Source: Allobosea sp. Root483D1 (lineage in GTDB: Bacteria > Pseudomonadota > Alphaproteobacteria > Rhizobiales > Beijerinckiaceae). From it: DNA of 64,000 nt. The notes beneath the pieces were generated by a model, which worked only from the letters and a program-made list of their open reading frames with translations, had not been told where the DNA came from and made no database searches. Both the position numbers and the translations under genes were made by a program. Of the stretch, positions 47,608 to 58,556 are shown piece by piece (position 1 is the first letter of the stretch; every line of letters begins with the position of its first letter). Location of the stretch: contig NZ_LMJW01000016.1 in the NCBI RefSeq assembly GCF_001429505.1, positions 186,001 through 250,000 on the forward strand, given 5' to 3'.

Positions 47608-48093
47608 CTAATCCTCCAGCAGCGGATAGCCTTCAAAATCCTTCAGCGCCTTGAGCGCGAAGGTGGTGGCGATCCGGGCGACGCCGAGCTGGTTGTCGGC
47701 GAGCCAGGCGCCGGTCAGTTCCTCATAGGCCGCCAGCGAGCTTGCGACGATGCGCGCGAGATAGTCGGCATCGCCGCTGATCACCAGAAGCTCGACCACG
47801 TCCGGGCAGGCGCGCAGCACCTTCTCGACCCGCTCGCGCCGGCCGACCGAATGGTCGCGCAGCGAGATCTGCGCAAAGGCGATGATGGCGTGGCCGGCGA
47901 GCTCGGGCGAGAGCCGCGCGCCATAGCTGGCGATCAGCCCGGAAGCTTCGAGCCGGCGCATCCGCTCCAGGCAGGGCCGGGCCGAGAGCCCGACCCGTTC
48001 CGACAGGGCCTGGTTGGTGATCCGGCCCTCCGCCCGCAGGATCGCGATGATCTGGCGGTCGATCGCGTCGAGCTGAAGCGCCTTGCGCTTCAC
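47608..48093 (-). CDS. Lrp/AsnC family regulator, second copy
   Basis: This 161-residue regulator has HTH (LDAIDRQIIAILRAEGRITNQALSERVGLSARPCLERMRRLEASGLI) and RAM domain (VVELLVISGDADYLARIVASSLAAYEELTGAWL). The start is GTG 48093, overlapping the ureohydrolase stop (GTGA), so it is translationally coupled to that enzyme. The sequence is clearly different from the facing Lrp gene, so they are not a recent duplication. It closes a four-gene overlapping run from 51.2 kb. Confidence 0.9.
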   Translation of the reverse strand: MKRKALQLDAIDRQIIAILRAEGRITNQALSERVGLSARPCLERMRRLEASGLIASYGARLSPELAGHAIIAFAQISLRDHSVGRRERVEKVLRACPDVVELLVISGDADYLARIVASSLAAYEELTGAWLADNQLGVARIATTFALKALKDFEGYPLLED

Positions 48094-49142
48094 GGCCTGC
48101 CCTTGCCGGCGGCTCTCGCTTCGGCGATCAGGCAGAGCTCGAGGAACAGCACCTGCGCCGCGCATTGCGCCGTATTGCTGGTCGCGTCGTATTGCGGGGC
48201 GACCTCGACCACGTCGGCGGCGACGATGTTGCGCCCCTTCAGGCCGCGCAGGATCGCGAGCGCCTCGCGCGGGGTGAGGCCGCCGACCTCGGGCGTGCCG
48301 GTGCCGGGCGCGAAGGCCGGATCGAGCGAATCGACGTCGAAGGAGACATAGGTCGGCCCGTCGCCGATCACCGCGAGCGCCTTGGCGATCACGGCGTCGA
48401 GCCCCATGCGGTCGACCTCGTCGGCATGGATCACGGTCATGCCGGACTCATAGGAGAACTCCCAGAGATATTCGGCGCCGCCGCGGATGCCGATCTGGAT
48501 GACACGCTCGGGATCGAGCACGCCGTCGAGCACCGCCTGTCGGAACGGCCCGCCATGGTGGAACTTCGAGCCTTCATAGGGCCCCGACGTGTCGCAATGC
48601 GCGTCGATATGGACCATGCCGACCGGACGCTTCTCGCCGACGGCCTTCAGGATCGGATAGGTGATCGAATGGTCGCCGCCGACGCCGAGCGTCGAGACGC
48701 CGGCCTTCACGATCTGCTTGAAGGTCGCCTCGATGTCCTCATGGCAGCTCTCGAGCGAATAGCGCGAGCGGAAGGGTACGTCGCCGATATCGGCCGCCTT
48801 GACCAGGCTGAACGGCGCGGTGCCGTTGACATGGTCCATCGGACCCATGCGCTCGACGGCGCGCACGGCGCGCGGGCCGAGCCTGGTACCGGCCCGGTTG
48901 GTGACGCCGAGATCCATCGGCAGGCCGATGATCGCGACGTCGAGCCCGCCGAGATCGGATTGGCCAAGCGCTTCCGGCCGATAGGGCGCGCTGATGAAGG
49001 TCGCGACGTCGGAGAACGGCCATTTGCGGCGGTCGCCCTGGAACTGCCCGGCGGCGACCTTGGCGAAGCGCGGATCATGGATGTCGGCGCCGCTCGCCCC
49101 GGCATAGCGCGCCCTGAGTTTTGCCAGCTTATCCTGATCCAT
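48090..49142 (-). CDS. Agmatinase/arginase-family ureohydrolase
   Basis: This 350-residue binuclear-manganese enzyme has its metal ligands visible: GGDHSIT (His158), VHIDAHCDT (Asp180, His182, Asp184) and SFDVDSLDPAFAPGTGTPEVGG (Asp269, Asp271). The PAFAPGTGTPEVGGLTPREAL run is typical of agmatinase, guanidinobutyrase and guanidinopropionase rather than classic arginase. It has a roughly 60-residue N-terminal extension. It releases urea from a guanidino compound; which one is not decided. It is coupled to a downstream Lrp gene and overlaps the upstream gene by 14 nt. Confidence 0.88.
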   Translation of the reverse strand: MDQDKLAKLRARYAGASGADIHDPRFAKVAAGQFQGDRRKWPFSDVATFISAPYRPEALGQSDLGGLDVAIIGLPMDLGVTNRAGTRLGPRAVRAVERMGPMDHVNGTAPFSLVKAADIGDVPFRSRYSLESCHEDIEATFKQIVKAGVSTLGVGGDHSITYPILKAVGEKRPVGMVHIDAHCDTSGPYEGSKFHHGGPFRQAVLDGVLDPERVIQIGIRGGAEYLWEFSYESGMTVIHADEVDRMGLDAVIAKALAVIGDGPTYVSFDVDSLDPAFAPGTGTPEVGGLTPREALAILRGLKGRNIVAADVVEVAPQYDATSNTAQCAAQVLFLELCLIAEARAAGKGRP

Positions 49143-50811
49143 CGCTTGATCCCCGAGGTTTGAGCCAGCCGCGATAATGCGCCAGGAGGCCGAAGAAGGG
49201 CAAAGAGAGCCGCACGTCGAAACGGAAGCGGCCGTCCGCGTCAACCGTCTCGCGCGCCTCGGCTGACGGCATGAGAAAGTGAGGCAAGGGCAGGTTGAAG
49301 ACACGCCAGGCTGCGATCGGCAACGAAAGGCCGTCTGCATTCGCCGCAGCGGCAAGCGTGAAGGAGAACGGGCCGAAGGCTTCGCGGAGTTCGCCATTCC
49401 GGTCGACGCTCAGCCGCGAGTTGAAGCGCTGGCCGGCGAAGTTGCGGGTCCAGACCTCGCAGTTCTCATCGAACGAATCGCCGCGTGCGACGCTGACCGT
49501 GACCGGCAGTTCGCTCCCTGCCGCGGGGAGACCGAAGAATCGGCAGAAGAGCTCGATTGCTCGCCCTTCACCGCGCATGACCTCGGCCTGGCCCCGCCAG
49601 ACCGGCTCGGCATCGTTGGCATGAAACGCCCGGATCGCCGCCGGCATCGCCGCGAAGCCCTGCGCCCTGAACACGATCTCGAACAGGGCAGGACCGATGG
49701 CGCGCTCGTCCTGGCTGGTGCTGATCGCATAGGGCGTCATCTCGGCCTCGATCATGGCGAGGTCGAGCGCTTCGGCGGCCGAGCGCGCGCCGGGGACGAT
49801 CGCGTCCGCGAGCAGGGCGCGCACCGCCGCCGCCGCCGCCAGCGTCGGCACCTGTGGGCCATCGTCGTTCTCCGCCAGCAGCGACCAATAGGCCCGGCGC
49901 GGCCGGCCCTTCGCGTCGATGCCGGCGATCGCGACCCGCATGCCGCCGCGATCCGAGGTCCAGAGGCGCGTGATCCTGCGGGCCTTCACGAGGTAGGGCA
50001 CCAGCGGCGCGAGATCGGCGACCCAGCCGCGGCGGCGCAGCCAGGCGAGCAGCACCAGCCCCCATTGCTCGATGCCGGCCTCCAGGCCAGCCGCGAAACG
50101 CACTTGGGACTGCACGGCGAGGCCGGGGCCGAGCGTCTCGGCGTCGACGGTCTCGACCGGGGCGACCCGCCGCGGGCCGAGGCCCGGCATATCGATGACC
50201 TCGCCGACACTCCAGGCCGGCGTCGCCTGAATCTCGCCTTCGCGCCAGATCGGCACCGGCTTGCCGGCATAGCTCAGGATGGCGGCGATGACCGAAGGGC
50301 CGACTTCGCCATGTCCGCCCGGTGTGATCGCGATGTCGATGCTGTCGAGCCGCTCCCAGCCTTCGCTCAATTCGCGCGCTGCGGCGGCCGAGAGCGCCGG
50401 CGTCGAGCTCGCGCCGGCGAGCGCGACGAGGCCGCGCTGCCTGGCGAGAGCATCGAGCTGCGGTCCATAGCCGGTGAGATAGCCGCGCGCATCGGCGAGG
50501 TCGACGACATGCGCGTCGAGCAGCAGCGCCGCCGTCGGTACCTCAAAGCCCTGCTGCTGGAACGGGCCGGAGGCGTCGATCACCAGCCAGGGCTCCAGCG
50601 CGGCGAGCGAGGCGACGAGATTCTTGTCGCGGTCGAGCCCGGCGCCGCTGACCGGCACGCTTGCCTCGGCCGCCAGCTCCTGTGCCAACGCCTCGGCCTT
50701 GCCGGCGCTGCGCGAGGTCAGCACGAGGTCGAGACCATCCATGCGCGACAGGTGGCGCGCCAGCCGCCGGCCGAAGACGCCGGTCGCGCCGATCAGCACG
50801 ACGCGTTTCAT
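49129..50811 (-). CDS. Saccharopine dehydrogenase-like protein with C-terminal DUF4166
   Basis: This 560-residue protein has an N-terminal NAD(P)-binding domain (VVLIGATGVFGRRLARHLSRM, LVIDASGPFQQQGFEVPTAALLL, LAGASSTPALSAAAARELSEGW). The middle region is saccharopine-dehydrogenase-like. The C-terminal half, from about residue 380, resembles DUF4166 (FRAQGFAAMPAAIRAFHAND, WRGQAEVMRGEG, and a tail FDVRLSLPFFGLLAHYRGWL). The reaction is unknown. It overlaps the DUF393 gene upstream by 4 nt and the ureohydrolase downstream by 14 nt. Confidence 0.8.
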   Translation of the reverse strand: MKRVVLIGATGVFGRRLARHLSRMDGLDLVLTSRSAGKAEALAQELAAEASVPVSGAGLDRDKNLVASLAALEPWLVIDASGPFQQQGFEVPTAALLLDAHVVDLADARGYLTGYGPQLDALARQRGLVALAGASSTPALSAAAARELSEGWERLDSIDIAITPGGHGEVGPSVIAAILSYAGKPVPIWREGEIQATPAWSVGEVIDMPGLGPRRVAPVETVDAETLGPGLAVQSQVRFAAGLEAGIEQWGLVLLAWLRRRGWVADLAPLVPYLVKARRITRLWTSDRGGMRVAIAGIDAKGRPRRAYWSLLAENDDGPQVPTLAAAAAVRALLADAIVPGARSAAEALDLAMIEAEMTPYAISTSQDERAIGPALFEIVFRAQGFAAMPAAIRAFHANDAEPVWRGQAEVMRGEGRAIELFCRFFGLPAAGSELPVTVSVARGDSFDENCEVWTRNFAGQRFNSRLSVDRNGELREAFGPFSFTLAAAANADGLSLPIAAWRVFNLPLPHFLMPSAEARETVDADGRFRFDVRLSLPFFGLLAHYRGWLKPRGSSDGSG

Positions 50812-51227
50812 AGATTGTCCGGCAGGGTGAAGCGATGGCGCGTCGCCGGGTCTGGTATCTCGCAGGTGTCCTTCTTGCCGAAGAGCCGGTAGCGGTTGCG
50901 CGCGATCCGGTCGTAAAGCCAGTCGCGCCAGCGCTTCGGCAGCGCCCGGCCGAGTAATAGCAGGCGCGCCGGTCCGTTCAGATGGCGGGTCAGCGCCAGG
51001 ACGCCGTCGGACTTCGCCAGCGCCCGGCCGTTCTCGACGAAGAGGAAGCTGTCCGGCTCGTCCGGGTCGATGCCATGTGTCCTTGCCAGCTCATGCCCTT
51101 CGCCAGACTGGATCGCGACGAAGCGGATGGCGTGATCGCGCTCATGCCGCAGGGTGTAGCGCACGCCGCCCGAGCAGAGCACGCAGACGCCGTCATAGAG
51201 CCAGATCGGGGCGGCAGGGCTGGTCAT
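50808..51227 (-). CDS. DCC-family thiol-disulfide-like protein (DUF393)
   Basis: This 139-residue protein starts PIWLYDGVCVLCSGGVRYTLRHERD, with the CxxC pair of the DCC (DUF393) family, followed by FVAIQSGEGHELARTHGID, SFLFVENGRALAKSDGVLALTRHL and a C-terminal LYDRIARNRYRLFGKK. Family members are predicted redox proteins of unknown partner. ATG 51227 is preceded by GAGAT; 51263 would add 12 residues. It leads the overlapping run down to the Lrp gene at 47.6 kb. Confidence 0.85.
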   Translation of the reverse strand: MTSPAAPIWLYDGVCVLCSGGVRYTLRHERDHAIRFVAIQSGEGHELARTHGIDPDEPDSFLFVENGRALAKSDGVLALTRHLNGPARLLLLGRALPKRWRDWLYDRIARNRYRLFGKKDTCEIPDPATRHRFTLPDNL

Positions 51228-52700
<1,473 letters not shown>

Positions 52701-52731
52701 GTCTTCACCGGCCCGACCGGTTCTGCCCTGG

Positions 52732-52759
52732 AGCCCGGCCCTTGCGGCCGGGCTTTTTT
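52732..52759 (+). terminator. Intrinsic terminator after TakP-like copy 1
   Basis: AGCCCGGCC (52732-52740) pairs perfectly with GGCCGGGCT (52746-52754) around CTTGC, followed directly by a T-run. It lies about 30 nt after the stop codon at 52700. This is the clearest rho-independent terminator in the window. Confidence 0.9.
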
Positions 52760-52826
52760 GTTGCCGCGGAGCGGTGAGGTCGGGGCGAAAATACCAAGGC
52801 TGGTTAGGCAAAATCCCCATGCATAA

Positions 52827-54041
<1,215 letters not shown>

Positions 54042-54078
54042 GAAGAGGGCGAACGCCGGTTCGCCGGCCAACTTCTTG

Positions 54079-54108
54079 AAATCCCCGACCGCAAGGCCGG
54101 GGATTTTT
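54079..54108 (+). terminator. Intrinsic terminator after TakP-like copy 2
   Basis: AAATCCCCGACC (54079-54090) pairs with GGCCGGGGATTT (54095-54106) with one A-C mismatch around GCAA, and T residues follow. It lies about 38 nt after the stop at 54041. Confidence 0.8.
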
Positions 54109-54291
54109 CCTTTCAAACGCGGCCAGCGTGCTCGATCACCAGGACGCGCGCGGGCCGACGGGAGAGGCGACATGGGTGTCGCCATCCTGCGCATGGAAGA
54201 TGTCGCCGCGCACCGATCGCTGAGCCGCGGCTGCCCTAGCCCGGCCTTGTTCGAAGCGTTATTCTCTCGGTCATCGCCAATCGGGGCACTC

Positions 54292-54681
54292 ATGAAGCTG
54301 CCATTCGTCATCATCCTCGCCACCCTGGCCCTGCCGGCGCTCGCAGCCGCCCAGTCGATCGGCGAGCCGATCCCCGGCCGCGGTCCCCTCAAGGCCAAGC
54401 CGGCTGCCGCGCGCCCGGCGCCGAGCCAGGCGGCGCGCCCCTGTCCGGAATACGGGCCGGGCTTCGTCCGCGTCGAGGGCTCTTCGGCCTGTGTCCGCGT
54501 CGGCGGCGGCGTCCGCGTCGAGTTCGGCAAGACCTCCAGCTCGCGCGGCTATGGTTCCAGCGCCGATGCGATGGTCTACGGCGAAGCGCGCAGCCAGACC
54601 TCGGTCGGCGAGATGCGCGCCGTCGTCAGCGGCCGGGTGCGGCGCGACAACAACCTGAACGACGGCTCGCAGCGCTGGTGA
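54292..54681 (+). CDS. Short secreted protein resembling the N-terminus of alphaproteobacterial porins
   Basis: This 129-residue protein has a signal peptide (KLPFVIILATLALPALAAAQS) and a proline/alanine-rich linker. It then reads CPEYGPGFVRVEGSSACVRVGGGVRVEFG, the opening strand motif of Omp2b-type porins (CPxYGxGFxxIPGTxTCxxIGGxxR). A further roughly 60 residues (TSVGEMRAVVSGRVRRDNN) end abruptly, far shorter than a 16-stranded porin. It may be a periplasmic relic or a small outer-membrane-associated protein. The start is chosen by the signal peptide; the frame extends upstream to 54172. Confidence 0.65.
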   Translation: MKLPFVIILATLALPALAAAQSIGEPIPGRGPLKAKPAAARPAPSQAARPCPEYGPGFVRVEGSSACVRVGGGVRVEFGKTSSSRGYGSSADAMVYGEARSQTSVGEMRAVVSGRVRRDNNLNDGSQRW

Positions 54682-54687
54682 ACCCGG

Positions 54688-54795
54688 CGTCATTCTCGGA
54701 CGAAGCAGAGCGCAGACCCGAGAATCTCCTGACGAGAAGGCGCGGGTCGGAACCTCTTGCGGCCTGAGATGCTCGGGTCAGGCCCGAGCATGACG
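54688..54795. repeat. REP-like intergenic palindromic element
   Basis: The element begins CGTCAT (54688) and ends ATGACG (54795), with two internal stem-loops: TCTCGG...CCGAGA (54693-54724) and GAGATGCTCGGG with CCCGAGCATGACG (54767-54795). This double-hairpin layout, built on the words tctcggg and gctcgggt with flanking cgtcat/atgacg, matches the dispersed intergenic palindromes common in Hyphomicrobiales genomes. It lies between convergent genes. Confidence 0.65.
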
Positions 54796-54807
54796 GTTGA
54801 AAAGAAA

Positions 54808-54834
54808 AAGCCCCGGATTGCTGATCCGGGGCTT
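54808..54834 (-). terminator. Intrinsic terminator of dctQM (minus strand)
   Basis: AAGCCCCGGAT (54808-54818) pairs perfectly with ATCCGGGGCTT (54824-54834) around 5 nt. Read on the minus strand it follows the dctM stop (54854) by about 20 nt and is followed by TTTTTCTTTTC. Confidence 0.85.
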
Positions 54835-54853
54835 CGTCGTTCTGGCCTGCCGG

Positions 54854-56641
54854 CTACTGGAGGTTCAGCGTCGGTGGGGCGTTGAGGTCGAGCCCCGGCA
54901 GCCCACCGGAGCCGCCGAGCCCCGGAATGCTGATGCTGTCGAGCTGCTTGTTGATCTGCTGCTGGTCGAGCTGCACGCCCGAACTCTTGTAGTGCATCAC
55001 CATCTGCGGGAAGAGCACGACGAGCGCCACCATGATGCACTGGATCACCACGAACGGCACGGCGCCCCAGTAGATCTGTCCGGTCGTCACCGGCTCCATC
55101 ATCTTGCCCGTAACCTTGTCGCGATAGGGGTTCTTCGGCGCGACCGAGCGCAGGAAGAACAGGGCGAAGCCGAAGGGCGGGTGCATGAACGAGGTCTGCA
55201 TGTTCACGCCGAGGATGATGCCGAACCAGATCAGGTCGATGCCGAGCTTCTCCGCTGCGGGCCCGAGCAGCGGCACGATGATGAAGGCGAGTTCGAAGAA
55301 GTCGAGGAAGAAGGCGAGCAGGAAGACCATCACGTTGACGACGATCAGGAAGCCCGTCGCACCGCCTGGGAGGCCGACGAGCAGATGCTCGACCCAGACA
55401 TGGCCGTTGACGCCGTAGAAGGTCAGCGAAAACACGCGCGCGCCGACCAGGATGAAGAGCACGAAGGCCGAGAGCTTGGCCGTCGATTCCGTCGCCTGCC
55501 TGAGCAGGTCGAAGGTCATGCGCTTCTTGCCATAAGCCAGCAGGATCGCGCCGGCGGCACCCATCGCGCCGCCTTCGGTCGGTGTCGCGACACCGATGAA
55601 GATCGTGCCGAGCACGAGGAAGATCAGTGCCAGCGGCGGCACCATCACGAAGATCACCTGCTCGGTCATGCGCGACAGCAGGTTGAGCTTTAGGAACTTG
55701 TTGATCAGCGCGATCACGAAGGAAACCGCGACCGCGATCGACATCGTCAGGATGACGAAGTCCGCGCCGCCGCCGACCTTGGTGAAGTACTTCATGTAGG
55801 CGATGGCAATGGCGAAGGCGAGGATCGTCACCACCAGCAGCGAGCGGCGGCGGGTGACGCCGTCGGCGTCGCGCAGCGTCTGCGCTTCGGGCGGCAGGCC
55901 GGGGGCGCGCGCCGGATTGATGATCGTCGTCAGGAAGACATAGCCGGCATAGAGCGCCGAGAGCACAAGGCCGGGGATGAAGGCGCCCTCGTACATGTCG
56001 CCGACCGAGCGGCCGAGCTGGTCGGCGAGGACGATCAGCACCAGCGAGGGCGGAATGATCTGCGCGAGCGTGCCGGACGCGGCGATGACGCCTGTCGCCA
56101 GCCGCCGATCGTAGCCGTAGCGCAGCATGATAGGCAGCGAAATCAGGCCCATCGAGATGACGGACGCCGCGACGACGCCGGTGGTGGCGGCGAGCAGCGC
56201 GCCGACGAAGACGACGGCATAAGCGAGGCCGCCGCGGATCGGCCCGAAGAGCTGGCCGATCGTGTCGAGCAGGTCCTCGGCCATGCCCGAGCGCTCCAGC
56301 ACCAGCCCCATGAAGGTGAAGAACGGGATCGCCAGCAGCACGTCGTTGTTCATCGTGCCGTAGATGCGTTCCGGCAGCGCCTGCAGGAAGTTCTCCTGGA
56401 ACATGCCGAGCTCGATGCCGACCAGGGCGAAGAACAGGCCGTTGGCAGCGAGTGCGAAGGCGACCGGATAGCCGAGCAGCAGGAACAGCACGAGCGCGGC
56501 AAACATCACCGGCGCCATGTTGACGCGCAAGAAGTCGCCGATGCCGGCGGCATGAGCGTCGCCGGTATGCAGGCTGAAGAAGGCGGCGAAGGTGAGCGCG
56601 AGCAGCAGCGCGATGGCGCGGGCAGAGCGGGCGAGGATCAT
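54854..56641 (-). CDS. dctM: TRAP transporter large permease (DctM)
   Basis: This 595-residue membrane protein has about a dozen spans and the DctM core: LLLGYPVAFALAANGLFFALVG, AIPFFTFMGLVLERSGMAEDLLDTIGQLFGPIRGGLAYAVVFVGALLAATTGVVAASVISMGLISLPIMLRYGYDRRLATGVIAASGTLAQIIPPSLVLIVLADQ. The keto-acid subgroup feature of a long C-terminal tail is present (proline/leucine-rich end PGLGGSGGLPGLDL). It follows dctQ by 29 nt. The cognate receptors are probably the two TakP-like genes on the opposite strand. Confidence 0.94.
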   Translation of the reverse strand: MILARSARAIALLLALTFAAFFSLHTGDAHAAGIGDFLRVNMAPVMFAALVLFLLLGYPVAFALAANGLFFALVGIELGMFQENFLQALPERIYGTMNNDVLLAIPFFTFMGLVLERSGMAEDLLDTIGQLFGPIRGGLAYAVVFVGALLAATTGVVAASVISMGLISLPIMLRYGYDRRLATGVIAASGTLAQIIPPSLVLIVLADQLGRSVGDMYEGAFIPGLVLSALYAGYVFLTTIINPARAPGLPPEAQTLRDADGVTRRRSLLVVTILAFAIAIAYMKYFTKVGGGADFVILTMSIAVAVSFVIALINKFLKLNLLSRMTEQVIFVMVPPLALIFLVLGTIFIGVATPTEGGAMGAAGAILLAYGKKRMTFDLLRQATESTAKLSAFVLFILVGARVFSLTFYGVNGHVWVEHLLVGLPGGATGFLIVVNVMVFLLAFFLDFFELAFIIVPLLGPAAEKLGIDLIWFGIILGVNMQTSFMHPPFGFALFFLRSVAPKNPYRDKVTGKMMEPVTTGQIYWGAVPFVVIQCIMVALVVLFPQMVMHYKSSGVQLDQQQINKQLDSISIPGLGGSGGLPGLDLNAPPTLNLQ

Positions 56642-56670
56642 CGAACGGGTCCCGGAAACGGCAGCTTGGC

Positions 56671-57270
56671 TCACGGGGCGAGGCCTTCGGCCTTGGCCTG
56701 CTCTATCAGGCGCAGGGCCTCGGCTTCGGCGGCAGCGGCATGGCCGCGCAGCGTCTCGTCGTCGTCGAGCTTCCCGCGCATGATCGCGATCTGTTTGATC
56801 ACCTCGGAGATGCCCTGCAGCAGGAGCAGGGAGAAGCCGATGATCACCAGCCCCTTGGCTGGCCATTGCGGCAGGCCACCGGCCGAGAGCGACTGCTCGT
56901 TGACCTGGTAGGAGCGCATGAAGAATGGGCCCGAGTGATAGATGATCAGCGCGCAGAACGGCAGCAGGAACAGGAGATGGCCGATGAGGTCGATCCATTG
57001 CTGCACGCGCTTGGGCAGCAGGTTGTTCACGATGTCGATGCGGATGTGCTCCTTCACCTGCAGCGTCCAGGAGGCGCAGATCAGGAAGACGGCGCCGAAC
57101 AGCACCCATTGCAGCTCGAGCCAGGCGTTCGACGAGACGTTGAACAGCTTGCGGACAATGGCATTGACGGCCGAAACGATGACGGCGAGGAGGATCAGCC
57201 AAGCGACGGATCGACCGATGGTGCGATTGAAGCTGTCGATTGCACGGCTGAAAGCGAGGGGTCCTTCCAC
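56671..57270 (-). CDS. dctQ: TRAP transporter small permease (DctQ)
   Basis: This 199-residue protein has four membrane segments. The DctQ signature is WLELQWVLFGAVFLICASWTLQVKEHIRIDIVNNLLPKRVQQWIDLIGHLLFLLPFCALIIYHSGPFF. A charged, Ala/Glu-rich C-terminal tail (DDDETLRGHAAAAEAEALRLIEQAKAEG) is predicted helical and cytoplasmic. It leads the dctQM operon, with its own promoter in the 110-bp gap upstream. Confidence 0.93.
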   Translation of the reverse strand: MEGPLAFSRAIDSFNRTIGRSVAWLILLAVIVSAVNAIVRKLFNVSSNAWLELQWVLFGAVFLICASWTLQVKEHIRIDIVNNLLPKRVQQWIDLIGHLLFLLPFCALIIYHSGPFFMRSYQVNEQSLSAGGLPQWPAKGLVIIGFSLLLLQGISEVIKQIAIMRGKLDDDETLRGHAAAAEAEALRLIEQAKAEGLAP

Positions 57271-57327
57271 CTCAGTCCTCCCTGACCTCGTGGATTTACG
57301 GCCGCATCATGCGGTTTTCGAAGGGCG

Positions 57328-57354
57328 GTTATACCAATGCTACATGCCGCACAA
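57328..57354 (-). promoter_or_regulatory. Candidate extended -10 promoter of dctQM
   Basis: On the minus strand TATAAC (57328-57333) is preceded by TGG, an extended -10 element, and by TTGTGC 15 nt further up. It would start transcription about 50 nt before the dctQ ATG at 57270. Spacing is short of the ideal 17, so this rests mainly on the -10. Confidence 0.4.
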
Positions 57355-57380
57355 CATTGCGCGGTGCAAGGCGCTGTGGA

Positions 57381-58556
57381 TCAGTCCTTTCGCCTAAAGG
57401 GCTCGCGGCGCAACGCGAGCAGGGCGACGATCAGCATCAGCCACATCATCGCCATCAGCGCCGGCGGCCAATGCGCCACCAGCGAGCTGATCACAGCGGT
57501 CGCGAGCGCGCCTGAGCCGAGCTGGATCGCGCCGGCCAACCCGGCGGCCGAGCCGGCGAGTTCGGGCCGCGCCGAAAGCGCCGCGGCGGTCGCGCCCGGC
57601 AGTGTCAGTCCGTTGCCGATGGCGTTGATGGCGAGAGGCAGGAACAGGGTCAGCGGCGTCCACCAGGGCGTCAGCGAGATCGCGAAGGCGACGCTCGTCG
57701 CCGCGAACGAGATGACGAGGCCGATCCAGGCCATCTTCGCCGTGCCGTGCCGGAGCACCAATCGGGACATCGCGAAATTGCCCACCATGTAGCCGAAGGC
57801 GTTGAGGATGAAGTAGGCGCCGTAGGTGTCGGAGCCGCGCCCCATCGTCTCGACCACGATGAACGGCGCTGCCGCGATGAAGGCGAAGAACGAGGCCGAG
57901 GTCATTGCCAGCGCGATGACATTGCTGATGAAGCCGCGGTCGCGCGCGAGGTCGGGGAAGGCGCGGAAGATGCCGGTCAGCGAGGTCCGCACGCCGACAT
58001 TCGGCGCGGTCTCGGGCAGGCGCAGGACGACGAGCGCGAGCACGATCGCCGCGGTGGCCGTCATCACCCAGAAGATCATGCGCCAGCCGAAACCCGTCTC
58101 GATATGGCCGCCGAGATAGGGCGCGATCATCGGCGCCACCACCATCACCATGGTCACCGTCGCGATCTGGCTTGCCGCCTCGTCGCGGCCCGCCGTGTCG
58201 CGGATGATGGCGCGCGCCAGGGCGAAGGTCGTGCCGGCGCCGGCGCCTTCGAGCACCCGTGCGAACAGCAGGCTCCCGGCACTGTCCGCCAGGGCACCGA
58301 GGCCTGAGCCGAGCATGAATACGGCGGCGCCGGCGATCACGCAGGGGCGGCGCCCGAAGCGGTCGGAGAGCGGGCCGACGATGAGCTGCGTCAGCGCCAC
58401 CGCGACCAGGAACAGGGTCAGCGTCAGCTGGATCGTGGCGTAGCTGGTGGCAAAGCTGCGGGCGAGCGCCGGGGTCGCCGGCGCCAGCATGTTGAGCGCG
58501 ATCGGCTGCAGCGTCGAGATCGCGACGAGAACGGCGAGGGCGGGCTTCGCTTTCAT
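57381..58556 (-). CDS. MFS multidrug efflux transporter, Bcr/CflA type
   Basis: This 391-residue carrier has twelve spans. Bcr/CflA features are LQPIALNMLAPATPALARSFATSYATIQLTLTLFLVAVALTQLIVGPLSDRFGRRPCVIAGAAVFMLGS and the gating YLGGHIETGFGWRMIFWVM region. Typical substrates are bicyclomycin, chloramphenicol and sulfonamides. Its ATG overlaps the stop of the EamA gene (4 nt), so the two exporters are co-translated. Confidence 0.9.
   Translation of the reverse strand: MKAKPALAVLVAISTLQPIALNMLAPATPALARSFATSYATIQLTLTLFLVAVALTQLIVGPLSDRFGRRPCVIAGAAVFMLGSGLGALADSAGSLLFARVLEGAGAGTTFALARAIIRDTAGRDEAASQIATVTMVMVVAPMIAPYLGGHIETGFGWRMIFWVMTATAAIVLALVVLRLPETAPNVGVRTSLTGIFRAFPDLARDRGFISNVIALAMTSASFFAFIAAAPFIVVETMGRGSDTYGAYFILNAFGYMVGNFAMSRLVLRHGTAKMAWIGLVISFAATSVAFAISLTPWWTPLTLFLPLAINAIGNGLTLPGATAAALSARPELAGSAAGLAGAIQLGSGALATAVISSLVAHWPPALMAMMWLMLIVALLALRREPFRRKD

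Noticed and set aside
54172-54291. In-frame upstream start for the porin-like gene
   Set aside because: It would place about 40 polar residues before an evident signal peptide; ATG 54292 is the better start.
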